This document shows positions 56,520 through 64,000 of a stretch of 64,000 nucleotides of DNA, in pieces; within the stretch, counting starts at the first letter, position 1; each line of letters opens with the position of its first letter. The notes below the pieces were generated by a model. That model saw nothing but the letters and a program-made list of their open reading frames with translations. It did no database searches and was not told the origin of the DNA. The position numbers and the translations under genes are program-made. Source of the DNA: Lysinibacillus_B sp050613145 (GTDB lineage Bacteria; Bacillota; Bacilli; Bacillales_A; Planococcaceae). The stretch lies in contig NZ_CP192507.1 in the NCBI RefSeq assembly GCF_050613145.1, positions 3,782,001 through 3,846,000 on the forward strand, in the 5' to 3' direction.

Positions 56520-58034
56520 TTATTTTTCTTCACGACGACGTGGGCGGCGATCTCCACGATTACGGTCGCGGTCATTGCTGCGACGACGATCGCCTCCGCG
56601 CTCACCACCACGATTACGGTCGCGGTCATTACGACGGCGGTCTCCTCCGCCTCCGCGTCCACCACGATCATTACGACCACGGCCTCCGCCACCTTGAGAA
56701 CGCTCGCGACGCATTGGTAATGGACGCTCTTCTGTAATTGTTACAGGCGTTGCATCAGGCTCTTTTGTCATTGTTTTAATGGCAGCTGCTACTACATCAA
56801 TAGCATCGTTATTTTCTAAAATTTGAGCTGCTAAATCACGATATTTGCCTAAATCATTATTTTGAACTAATTCTACTAATGTTTGCATTGCTACTTCTTG
56901 TTGCCCAGCAAGTGCTTCTTCTGTGCTTGGTGGACGAAGTGGTGTCATGCGTTTTTTCGTTGTTTCTTCCACAATACGTAAGTAACCCATTTCACGTGGT
57001 GTTACGAATGTCACTGCTAAACCAGTGTTTCCAGCACGACCTGTACGACCGATACGGTGAACGTACGATTCTGGATCTTGTGGAATATCGAAGTTATACA
57101 CGTGCGTTACACCTGAAATATCAAGACCACGTGCTGCTACGTCTGTTGCGATTAAAATGTCAATTTTGTTTTCCTTAAATTGACGTAAAACCGATAAACG
57201 TTTCGCTTGGCTTAAATCACCATGAATACCTTCTGCAAGGTAACCACGTAAAGTTAACGCTTGAGATAACTCATCTACGCGGCGTTTTGTACGACCAAAG
57301 ATAATAGCTAACTCCGGTTTTTGAACGTCTAATAAACGAGATAGGACATCAAATTTTTCACGTTCTTGTGCTTTTACAAAGAACTGCTCAATGTTTTCCA
57401 TTGTTAATTCTTTCGCTTTAATTTTTACTACTTCTGGATCACGCATGAATGTCTCAGCAATTTTACGGATTGCAGGAGGCATTGTTGCAGAGAATAGTAA
57501 TGTTTGGCGAGTTGATGGTACGTTTTCTAAAATCGAGTTGATATCATCGATGAAGCCCATGTTTAACATTTCATCTGCTTCGTCTAATACTAATGTTTGT
57601 ACATCGTCAAGTTTTAATGTACGACGGTTAATATGGTCAATAATACGACCTGGTGTACCAACGATAATTTGTGGTTTATTTTTTAGCGCACGAATTTGGC
57701 GTCCGATTTCTTGTCCACCATATACTGATAATAATTTAACGCGCTTATCATAACCGATTTTATATAGTTCTTCCGATACTTGAATCGCTAATTCACGAGT
57801 TGGCGCGATTACTAATGCTTGGATGTTTGGATTTTTAGGGTCAATTTTCTCAATTAGAGGAATACCAAATGCGGCAGTTTTACCAGTACCTGTTTGCGCT
57901 TGACCTAATACGTCACGGCCTTCCATGGCAAATGTAATAGTACCTTCTTGGATTGGTGTCGCTTCTTCAAACCCCATACGTTTTACTGAACGTAGTGTAG
58001 ATTCGCTAATGTTTAATTCTGAAAAATTTGTCAA
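56520..58034 (-). CDS. cshA: DEAD-box RNA helicase CshA
   Basis: 504 residues from a TTG at 58034 behind AGGAG; a longer reading to 58070 would include that site. Motifs in order: AQTGTGKTAAF near 48, PTRELAIQ, DEADEMLNMGF near 150, SAT near 182, VAARGLDISG and HRIGRTGRAG near 330. The C-terminal tail (about 440-504) is Arg/Gly/Asp-rich with a repeated RRxNDRDRNRG block, an RNA-binding RGG-like tail. Unwinds RNA in the degradosome and ribosome assembly, important in the cold. Same position (murF-cshA-ydbS) as in B. subtilis. Confidence 0.97.
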   Translation of the reverse strand: MTNFSELNISESTLRSVKRMGFEEATPIQEGTITFAMEGRDVLGQAQTGTGKTAAFGIPLIEKIDPKNPNIQALVIAPTRELAIQVSEELYKIGYDKRVKLLSVYGGQEIGRQIRALKNKPQIIVGTPGRIIDHINRRTLKLDDVQTLVLDEADEMLNMGFIDDINSILENVPSTRQTLLFSATMPPAIRKIAETFMRDPEVVKIKAKELTMENIEQFFVKAQEREKFDVLSRLLDVQKPELAIIFGRTKRRVDELSQALTLRGYLAEGIHGDLSQAKRLSVLRQFKENKIDILIATDVAARGLDISGVTHVYNFDIPQDPESYVHRIGRTGRAGNTGLAVTFVTPREMGYLRIVEETTKKRMTPLRPPSTEEALAGQQEVAMQTLVELVQNNDLGKYRDLAAQILENNDAIDVVAAAIKTMTKEPDATPVTITEERPLPMRRERSQGGGGRGRNDRGGRGGGGDRRRNDRDRNRGGERGGDRRRSNDRDRNRGDRRPRRREEK

Positions 58035-58396
58035 ACTCTTCAATCTCCTTTTTTCCTTATAAGTTGACAAATGGTTACATTTTCAGATGAAGTATGTCGG
58101 CAAAATCGAGCCTCTATGTGGAACGTTTCCGTTACTTAAAAAATTCTCTCTGCTAATTGCAGAGCTCTCTTATATGAAAAGGAAAGCCCGGTCTTTGCCG
58201 AGCGGTTCAATTCTATATCGTTCTATTGTTCCGTGAGTATGAAAATAAAATAGAATAAAACCGTTAAATTCAAAAAAAAGCACTCTTCAAGCGTATATGA
58301 AGAGTCTTCGCACAAAATGTATCCATTGCTCTCCATAGTCTAACATGCACAAGTACTTGATGCAACGATAAAGCTCGAGTCATAATAATCTGATTT
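58035..58396. other. cshA leader and esterase 3' region
   Basis: 58035-58230 is the likely long leader of cshA, with hairpin potential (AAGCCCGGTCTTTGCCGAGC). 58276-58306 (ACTCTTCA/TGAAGAGT with T-run on the minus strand) is a terminator for the esterase gene. No coding sequence seen. Confidence 0.5.
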
Positions 58397-59095
58397 TTAT
58401 AGCCCTAATAAAAACTTTAGCGCTTTACTGAACCATTCATCACAATCATTGCTATAGCATATATGATGCTTCCCACATTCCGAAATATACAACGCTTTTC
58501 GCTTTGTCGGAATTTTATCATATAACATCTGGGCTGTTATACTTGGCACAATCCCATCCAGCGCTCCTTGTACGATAAATACAGGACATGTAATATGCCC
58601 GATATACGGCTCCGTTTTCCTCACAATTTTCATAAATTGAACGGTTGCTGACAATGGAACATTTTGGAATTTATGTTGATAACGTAGAAACAATTCATTT
58701 TCTCTAAGCTTTCTATGAAATGCATCATCTGCCATTGTACGAATATCCTTCACTAACTGACTCGGGCTCACATATTTCGCAGCTGCACTAAGTAGCACAA
58801 GCTTTTTTACAAGGTAACGCTTCGCTAAATACATGGCAATTACACCACCCATTGAAAAGCCCACAATAATAATTTCATCGACCTGCTTAGCAAGTTTACG
58901 ATACGCAATCTCTGCATCCATTAACCAATGCTCTGCTTTATACCCTTCCATCGCAAGCGCATCTGCATCACCATGGCCTAAAAAAGTCGGGGTTTCAATG
59001 ATCCATGTTGTGTGTTCTTTTATGTAATCTGCAAAAGGTTGTATTTCATAAGGTCCACCGGAAAAACCATGCAAAAAAAGGACACCTACTGTCAT
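58397..59095 (-). CDS. Alpha/beta hydrolase, carboxylesterase (Est30/monoacylglycerol-lipase type)
   Basis: 232 residues. Oxyanion region FLHGFSGGP near residue 8, nucleophile in GFSMGG near 85, Asp in QGALDGIVP near 178, His in GKHH near 208: a complete triad. No signal peptide, so cytosolic. Cleaves short or medium acyl esters (family). GGAGG seven bases before the ATG. Not part of the usual cshA-murF block, so probably gained here. Confidence 0.88.
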   Translation of the reverse strand: MTVGVLFLHGFSGGPYEIQPFADYIKEHTTWIIETPTFLGHGDADALAMEGYKAEHWLMDAEIAYRKLAKQVDEIIIVGFSMGGVIAMYLAKRYLVKKLVLLSAAAKYVSPSQLVKDIRTMADDAFHRKLRENELFLRYQHKFQNVPLSATVQFMKIVRKTEPYIGHITCPVFIVQGALDGIVPSITAQMLYDKIPTKRKALYISECGKHHICYSNDCDEWFSKALKFLLGL

Positions 59096-59265
59096 ATGCT
59101 CCCTCCATTACTTCGATTTCAATCATTACGCTATTTAATTTGGTACTTACCAAAAACGCTATAGTGAAAACCTCTCTTGATATACTATTCAAAAAAACTT
59201 GCCAGAAAGGATTTTTTATAAAAAACAAGCCGTTACACTGAAAATAAATGTACTTACTATTTTAA

Positions 59266-59524
59266 GTATTGCCTTCATCGCTCTTACCTATGTTGCTACG
59301 GAAAGAGAGGCATTGCAATTCTAAATTTCAAAAAAAGAAAACGCCTCCGTTTAACATGGTTGGCTATACTAAAAATTAAACACATACTGCTATTTTTCCT
59401 CTGTGGCTATTTGGTTTACTTGAAAGCAAGAACAAATATTTTACCTCTACCAATTGAAATCGATTATTTTGATGCCTGGATCGTGTCACCTAGCGAAATC
59501 GAGATACAACTTAATTTAAAATAA
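59266..59524 (+). pseudogene. Possible decayed small membrane-protein gene
   Basis: One frame reads KINVLTILSIAFIALTYVAT (signal-like) and stops at 59322. A neighbouring frame from about 59335 reads LTWLAILKIKHILLFF, then YFDAWIVSPSEIEIQ, with a stop at 59522. No start codon with a ribosome site covers either. It may be a frameshifted relic; chance is possible. 59525-59691 has nothing recognisable. Confidence 0.3.
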
Positions 59525-59766
59525 GTGCCAAATCATGTCTATTTACCTAAATGACACTTATCCTCAATTAAGTCGTATATCAAAATCCCCCAATGAAGCT
59601 TTGACCGTTTTTACAATGAATGAATCATTTTTTCTATTAAAAAAATTATTTATTCTTACCAAAACAGATTGTTATTTACTGTATTTTATACATTAATATG
59701 GTTCAACACCGTAACTAGGGGTTGAATTTGTATTAATTCAAAAATTTTACATTAAAAGATAGAATA

Positions 59767-59828
59767 AAAGCGAAAACTCACGTATCGTAATTGTTGTCGA
59801 GACAAACCACGAGAGGAGTTTTCGCTTT
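59767..59828. repeat. Hairpin inside the IS left end
   Basis: AAAGCGAAAACTC/GAGTTTTCGCTTT, a 13-bp perfect stem just before the transposase, containing its ribosome site GAGGAG. It probably blocks outside transcription or translation from the transposase start. Confidence 0.65.
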
Positions 59829-59846
59829 GTACTCCAAGTTTATCAA

Positions 59847-60983
59847 ATGGATTCTACCGTTACCATCTTTTTTGAAATCGCTCTACCATCTGATGAGGAG
59901 CCTAATGTGTTTCCTGTCACAGCTACACGCCAAAAGATTGCTTGCCCCATTTGTGCAGGAGCTACCGCTTGTCATGACCGTACGCTGCATCGCTTTCGTC
60001 ACGGTTATGCTTGGCATATTGGTGTGCTTTGGATTGAATTATGTTTACCACGCCAGCGCTGTAAAAGTTGTGGTTTTACCTTTTCGTTTGACTATGGATT
60101 AGGACTTGTCCGTTCTTCTACAGCGTCATTTCGTCGTGAAATTACGAACCGTTGTCATGGTCGTTCCATCGCTGATGTAGCACGTGAATACGGGCTGCCG
60201 TATACAACGGTTGAACGCTGGTTTTACACGTATGCACCGGATCAATTAGTCGAAGAAACGGCCAAACATATTTGTGTGGATGAGTTCGCTTTACGCAAAG
60301 GACACAACTATGCGACCAGTGTTTTAAACGCTGAAACAGGGCGGATTTTAGCCATTGTTCCGCACCGAGATCAAGCAGCGATTGAAGCCGTTTTAAAGAA
60401 AGTGACAGGTCAAATTCGAACAGTCATTAGTGATTTTGCGCCTGCCATGGCAGGCGCTATTCAAGCCGTCTATCCAGCTGCCATTCATGTGTTGGATCGT
60501 TTTCATTTGATTCAGTTTTTCACGGATGCCCAACAACGAAGACGACGCTATTTGGGTGAAGCGAAAAAGCATCATAAGTCGCGTTTTATTGACCGTTGTT
60601 TAGCTCGAAAGCCCGAACAATTAACGGCAGAAGAACGTGATTTTGTGCAGGAATGGCATCTTGAAGATAACCACACAAAGCACATTTATCAGGCGCTTAA
60701 TCACATCCGCTATGTGTTAAAAGCGACGACCATGACACAAGCGAAAAAGAGATTAAAGGATTGGTTAAAACGATACCAATTTCACACGTGTAGTGTCGTT
60801 GCGAAAATTGCCAAAACAGTACTCGCACGAGAAGAAGCGATGATTAATACCATTTATTTACCCTTCTCGAATGGCATCATGGAAGGCACAAATAATAAAA
60901 TCAAACTCATCAAAAGACGTGGATTTGGTTATCAAAATGATGCTCACCTTTTCCTTCGATTACGATTGGAAACAGGGCATTGA
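59847..60983 (+). CDS. ISL3-family transposase
   Basis: 378 residues. N-terminal zinc finger CPICAGATACHD...CKSCGF, helix-turn-helix (IADVAREYGLPYTTVERWF), and a DDE catalytic domain (CVDEFALRKGHNYATSVLN with the first Asp near 147, ISDFAPAMAGAIQ near 195, and the final Glu in NGIMEGTNNKIKLIKRRGFGY near 350). The listed ATG has no ribosome site. A TTG at 59827 behind GAGGAG is in another frame, so the true start or a frameshift is uncertain. The C-terminus LFLRLRLETGH is near normal length. Confidence 0.9.
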   Translation: MDSTVTIFFEIALPSDEEPNVFPVTATRQKIACPICAGATACHDRTLHRFRHGYAWHIGVLWIELCLPRQRCKSCGFTFSFDYGLGLVRSSTASFRREITNRCHGRSIADVAREYGLPYTTVERWFYTYAPDQLVEETAKHICVDEFALRKGHNYATSVLNAETGRILAIVPHRDQAAIEAVLKKVTGQIRTVISDFAPAMAGAIQAVYPAAIHVLDRFHLIQFFTDAQQRRRRYLGEAKKHHKSRFIDRCLARKPEQLTAEERDFVQEWHLEDNHTKHIYQALNHIRYVLKATTMTQAKKRLKDWLKRYQFHTCSVVAKIAKTVLAREEAMINTIYLPFSNGIMEGTNNKIKLIKRRGFGYQNDAHLFLRLRLETGH

Positions 60984-61022
60984 TTTTGTCATCCCCGACT
61001 TATGGTGAAGAGCCATTAATAT

Positions 61023-61341
61023 GTAATAAAGGAATGTATTAACTATTTGAGATGACGATGCAAGTTTCGAAAAAGCTTGATTATTTTCGATTTTCATCTA
61101 AATAAAAGTACTTTTTTCGCCCTTCACACTAGCTACTTGTTTAATAAATTTCCCGCTTTTTTATCACATTAGCTATTAGTAGCACCTCCTTTTCCGAATG
61201 AAAACAGGAATTTTTTAGCCAAAAAGCAAACAAACGGAACGATTTATTAGCAAAATGCAGGCTGATTTTGAAGTAAACCGTTGTGTTAGGAGTGCAAAAA
61301 GAAATATAGTTAAACACGGGCAAACAGCCAAAATTTCTTAT
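61023..61341. other. Gene-free stretch between IS and murF
   Basis: AT-rich, about 320 bases; short frames only, none with a ribosome site or family features. I see nothing definite in it. Confidence 0.5.
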
Positions 61342-61384
61342 AAAAAAGCGTTGCGCCAGCTTTATGCTGACACAACGCCTTTTA
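61342..61384 (-). terminator. Terminator overlapping the murF stop codon
   Basis: AAGCGTTG/CAACGCCTT around 20 bases, T6 on the minus strand. Confidence 0.75.
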
Positions 61385-62732
61385 AAATACGCTCTAATTG
61401 CATCCCGCGAGAGCCTTTCAATAAAATCAAAGACTGCTCTCCTGCGTGTTGTTTAATTTCTTCAATAATCGGCTCATAGTCCGATTCCGTATAGACTAAT
61501 CGTTCCGGACCGAAATTTGCTATCAACTGATCATACAGCCATTTCATACGTGGTCCGTATAAGCAAATCCGCGCAATCGAGCCATCTACTTCCTGTGCCA
61601 TTTGCTCATGGAAAGCACGTTCATCATTCCCAAGCTCCAACATATCACCCAGCACAAGCCATTTTTCAGGACGCATGTTGGTTGATTTCACAAACTGAAT
61701 CGCTGCACGCATCGATGTGGGCGCTGCATTATACGCATCGTTAATAAATAACGGACCATTCTCTACCCGCACAAGCTGCATACGCATATCGGTTAATGTA
61801 ACTTGTTTTAACGACAGACGAATTTGTTCATCCGTTAACCCAAGTGCTTTACTTACAAGCATCGCACTTAATGCATTTTTCACTTGATGCTCCCCAAGTA
61901 CGGAAATTTCAAATGTTCCTTCCATTAACCCTTTCACATGAAAGCGACTACCGGTTTCCACCGTTTCAATATTCGATGCAATGAGTGTATTGTCTTCGCC
62001 AAAACCAAATGACATCGTTTCCGTGTCAGGGTCTTCTGCTACTAACTTACGTAAAAGCGGCTCATCCCCATCAAAGAAGAGTACCCCTTCCTCTAGTAAG
62101 CCTTTTGTAATTTCATATTTCGCCTGCGCAATCCCCGCTCGAGACCCTAAATCTTGCATATGCGCCTCGCCAATATTCGTAATAATCGCTAAGTGCGGAC
62201 GTGCAATGCGTGTCAGAAACTCGATTTCACCGAAACCACTCATCCCCATTTCAAGGACGGAAACATCTGTATCTTCATCCAACTGTAAAATCGTAATCGG
62301 TAAACCGAGCTGATTGTTGAAATTTCCAATTGTTTTTTGCACTTTAAAGTAAGGGGATAACGCGCCTGCCAAAATATCTTTCGAAGATGTTTTACCGTTT
62401 GAGCCCGTAATGCCGATAAAGGTCGCCTTATGCTCACTCCGATAAGCAATCGCCATTTGTTGAAGCGCTACCTCCGCATCCTCAACAAAAATAAGCGGTT
62501 TACCTACTGGGGGATTTGGCTCATCATGTAGCCATAACGAAGCAGCAGCACCTCTTTCAAATGCTTGCTCAACAAATTTATGTCCATTTACTAATTCACC
62601 GCGGAACGGTACGAAAAGATCGCCCGGCTGAATGGTACGCGTATCAATGGAAATACCTGTTACAACTGTATCACTATAGTCTTGCTCATGAATTTTTAAC
62701 CATGTTGCAATTTGTGCTAATGTTTTTCTCAT
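61362..62732 (-). CDS. murF: UDP-MurNAc-tripeptide--D-Ala-D-Ala ligase MurF
   Basis: 456 residues from the ATG at 62732 (AAGG upstream; a TTG at 62741 is an alternative). Mur ligase domains in order: N-terminal UDP-binding (about 1-95), central ATPase with FIGITGSNGKTSSKD near 108, and C-terminal domain with NDAYNAAPTSMRAAI near 323. Adds D-Ala-D-Ala to the muropeptide in the cytosol. Five bases after ddl, so one operon. Confidence 0.97.
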   Translation of the reverse strand: MRKTLAQIATWLKIHEQDYSDTVVTGISIDTRTIQPGDLFVPFRGELVNGHKFVEQAFERGAAASLWLHDEPNPPVGKPLIFVEDAEVALQQMAIAYRSEHKATFIGITGSNGKTSSKDILAGALSPYFKVQKTIGNFNNQLGLPITILQLDEDTDVSVLEMGMSGFGEIEFLTRIARPHLAIITNIGEAHMQDLGSRAGIAQAKYEITKGLLEEGVLFFDGDEPLLRKLVAEDPDTETMSFGFGEDNTLIASNIETVETGSRFHVKGLMEGTFEISVLGEHQVKNALSAMLVSKALGLTDEQIRLSLKQVTLTDMRMQLVRVENGPLFINDAYNAAPTSMRAAIQFVKSTNMRPEKWLVLGDMLELGNDERAFHEQMAQEVDGSIARICLYGPRMKWLYDQLIANFGPERLVYTESDYEPIIEEIKQHAGEQSLILLKGSRGMQLERILKGVVSA

Positions 62733-62737
62733 CGTTC

Positions 62738-63802
62738 TCAATCCTTATTATACTGAAGCTTTTGTTTTTCCGCATGACGTTCTAACGCTAGCCCGATTAA
62801 CTGATCAATTAATGCCGGGTAACTCACACCGGTATTTTGCCATAGTAGTGGATACATACTAAACGGCGTGAAACCAGGCATTGTATTTACTTCATTAATG
62901 AATACCTCATCATTAGCTGTCACGAAAAAGTCTGCACGGACTAAGCCTGATGCATCTAAAATCTTAAACGCCGCGCAAGCCATTTCATTCATTTTCTTTA
63001 CAACTGCTTCTGATACTTCTGCAGGAATAATTAATGCTGTATTCCCATCTTTGTATTTCGAATCATAGTCATAGAAATCTGTCATTGGTTTAATTTCACC
63101 TACTACAGATGTTTGCGGCTCGTCGTTCCCTAATACACCCATTTCGATTTCACGACCAACAACCCCTTGCTCTACAATAATTTTACGATCGTATTGTAGT
63201 GCAAACTCAATAGCGGTCACTAACTCTGTGCGATTTGTCGCTTTGCTAATGCCCACACTTGACCCTAAGTTAGCGGGTTTTACAAATAGCGGGAACTGTA
63301 AGCTTTCACATTTCACCAAAATCACATCGCTGTCTTTTTCCCACTCGTTTCGGATAAAGTATACGTACGGCGTTTGCGTCAGACCAGCAATTTCAAATAA
63401 TTGTTTCATGACTACTTTATCCATACCTGCTGAAGATGCTAAAACCCCATTTCCAACATACGGTACATTTATTACTTCTAGTAACCCTTGTACGGTACCA
63501 TCTTCACCATTTGTACCATGTAGCAATGGGAAAATCACATCGAATTGATATTTATTATGCGCCTCGATAAATTTCGTAATATTGTTTGGGGCATTATTAG
63601 ATGTAAATTGTAATTGTTCAATCGTTTCAACGGGAGCTGTTAACTGAGGTCCTGTAAGCCATTCACCATCCAATGTAATAAAAATCGGATGTACTTCATA
63701 CTGCCCAAAATCCAAAGCTTGTGTCACTGCCTTCGCAGTTGAAAGCGATACTTCATGCTCCGCAGACTTACCCCCATATAATAAACCGATTTTCTTTTTC
63801 AT
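62738..63802 (-). CDS. ddl: D-alanine--D-alanine ligase
   Basis: 354 residues, ATP-grasp. N-terminal LLYGGKSAEHEVSLSTA, PLLHGTNGEDGTVQGLLE near 97, FVKPANLGSSVGISKA near 178, and FINEVNTMPGFTPFSMYPLL near 308. A Tyr rather than Phe cannot be judged for lactate specificity without alignment; the loop looks like an ordinary D-Ala-D-Ala enzyme. Supplies MurF. Confidence 0.97.
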   Translation of the reverse strand: MKKKIGLLYGGKSAEHEVSLSTAKAVTQALDFGQYEVHPIFITLDGEWLTGPQLTAPVETIEQLQFTSNNAPNNITKFIEAHNKYQFDVIFPLLHGTNGEDGTVQGLLEVINVPYVGNGVLASSAGMDKVVMKQLFEIAGLTQTPYVYFIRNEWEKDSDVILVKCESLQFPLFVKPANLGSSVGISKATNRTELVTAIEFALQYDRKIIVEQGVVGREIEMGVLGNDEPQTSVVGEIKPMTDFYDYDSKYKDGNTALIIPAEVSEAVVKKMNEMACAAFKILDASGLVRADFFVTANDEVFINEVNTMPGFTPFSMYPLLWQNTGVSYPALIDQLIGLALERHAEKQKLQYNKD

Positions 63803-63872
63803 ACCGTTGACCTCCTTAAGTATCCTTAGTTTATCATGAAGTAAAACTCGCTATAAACTAAATTCCTTACTT

Positions 63873-63910
63873 GAAAAAAGGTTGCCACGAAGCAATGTCG
63901 AGACAACCTT
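63873..63910 (-). terminator. Terminator of the gene entering from the right edge
   Basis: AAGGTTG/CAACCTT around 19 bases with T-run on the minus strand. Confidence 0.7.
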
Positions 63911-64000
63911 AGCTAATTTTTATTAGTTCATCGTAGTTTTGCTTTAAAATTTCATTTAAGTCAACCCATACTTCATCTGGGAAATTGTAATCGGATAATG
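63909..64000 (-). CDS. C-terminal end of an unidentified gene (partial)
   Basis: The last 30 codons are visible: SDYNFPDEVWVDLNEILKQN, then YDELIKIS and a TAA at 63909-63911. Upstream of ddl on the same strand. Too short to assign. Confidence 0.6.
   Translation of the reverse strand, partial: LSDYNFPDEVWVDLNEILKQNYDELIKIS

Larger units (their letters stand above)
59700..61014 (+). mobile_element. Complete ISL3-family insertion sequence with 8-bp target duplication
   Basis: 1315 bp. The right end reads inward GGCTCTTCACCATAAGTCGG, and the left end GGTTCAACACCGTAACTAGG; they share about 19 of 26 bases. Direct repeats ATTAATAT flank it at 59692-59699 and 61015-61022, the 8-bp duplication of ISL3 elements. 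One transposase gene inside. It sits between the esterase gene and murF in non-coding DNA. Confidence 0.92.

Noticed and set aside
56453..56740. Low-complexity Val/Ala/Thr-rich frames opposite the cshA tail
   Set aside because: Shadows of the Arg/Gly/Asp-rich cshA coding strand.

Overview
The window reads as chromosome from a low-GC, spore-forming Gram-positive bacterium close to Lysinibacillus/Solibacillus (Bacillales). The evidence is gene order matching two Bacillus subtilis blocks (ddl-murF-cshA-ydbS/T-rhomboid-acpS-ydcC-alr-ndoAI-ndoA-tex-sprT-like-tRNAs, and tsaE-tsaB-rimI-tsaD-ydiF-rex-tatA-tatC-CPBP-groES-groEL), a CIRCE operator, frequent TTG/GTG starts behind strong GGAGG sites, and a YaaH-type spore hydrolase. 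No sigB/rsb operon lies between ndoA and tex. Most housekeeping genes and the rRNA operon are on the minus strand, so the replication fork probably enters from the right (inference).

Layout: 1-5.1 kb holds a partial GDSL esterase, a structured repeat, a LysM-GH18 spore hydrolase and an ATPase/TOPRIM gene pair. 5.3-12.9 kb holds two chemotaxis receptors (one behind a sigma-D promoter), a GAF-LuxR regulator and an SDR dehydrogenase, among decayed sequence that includes an SDR pseudogene and a groEL 3' relic. 13.0-17.0 kb holds a stand-alone adenylation-carrier-reductase enzyme and its Sfp-type activator. 17.2-20.8 kb holds groES-groEL, followed by a five-copy 124-bp tandem array. 20.9-30.9 kb holds a CPBP protease, a MerR/acyl-CoA synthetase/acyl-CoA dehydrogenase operon, a DMT exporter, and a TRAP transporter with a CdaR-type regulator. 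31.0-38.0 kb holds tatC-tatA, rex, an ABC-F gene, a DnaA-box cluster, and tsaD-rimI-tsaB-tsaE. 38.1-40.3 kb holds a lipoprotein and an ECF sigma/anti-sigma pair. 40.4-47.2 kb holds a second copy of the structured repeat, then a tRNA-16S-23S-5S-tRNA operon. 47.3-58.0 kb holds the ydb/ydc housekeeping block. 58.4-64 kb holds an esterase, a complete ISL3 element with 8-bp target duplication, murF, ddl and the end of a further gene.

How parts work together: ndoA/ndoAI form a toxin-antitoxin pair. TsaB/D/E build the t6A tRNA modification. TatA/C export folded proteins. Ddl/MurF/Alr make and add D-Ala-D-Ala. DctP/Q/M import an organic acid, probably under the CdaR-like regulator. The reductase and its phosphopantetheinyl transferase look self-sufficient for making an aldehyde or alcohol from an amino acid. 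The most unusual signals are the base-paired repeat family (with compensatory changes between copies), the groEL-end duplications, the DnaA-box cluster, the ATPase-TOPRIM pair and the compact reductase cluster.
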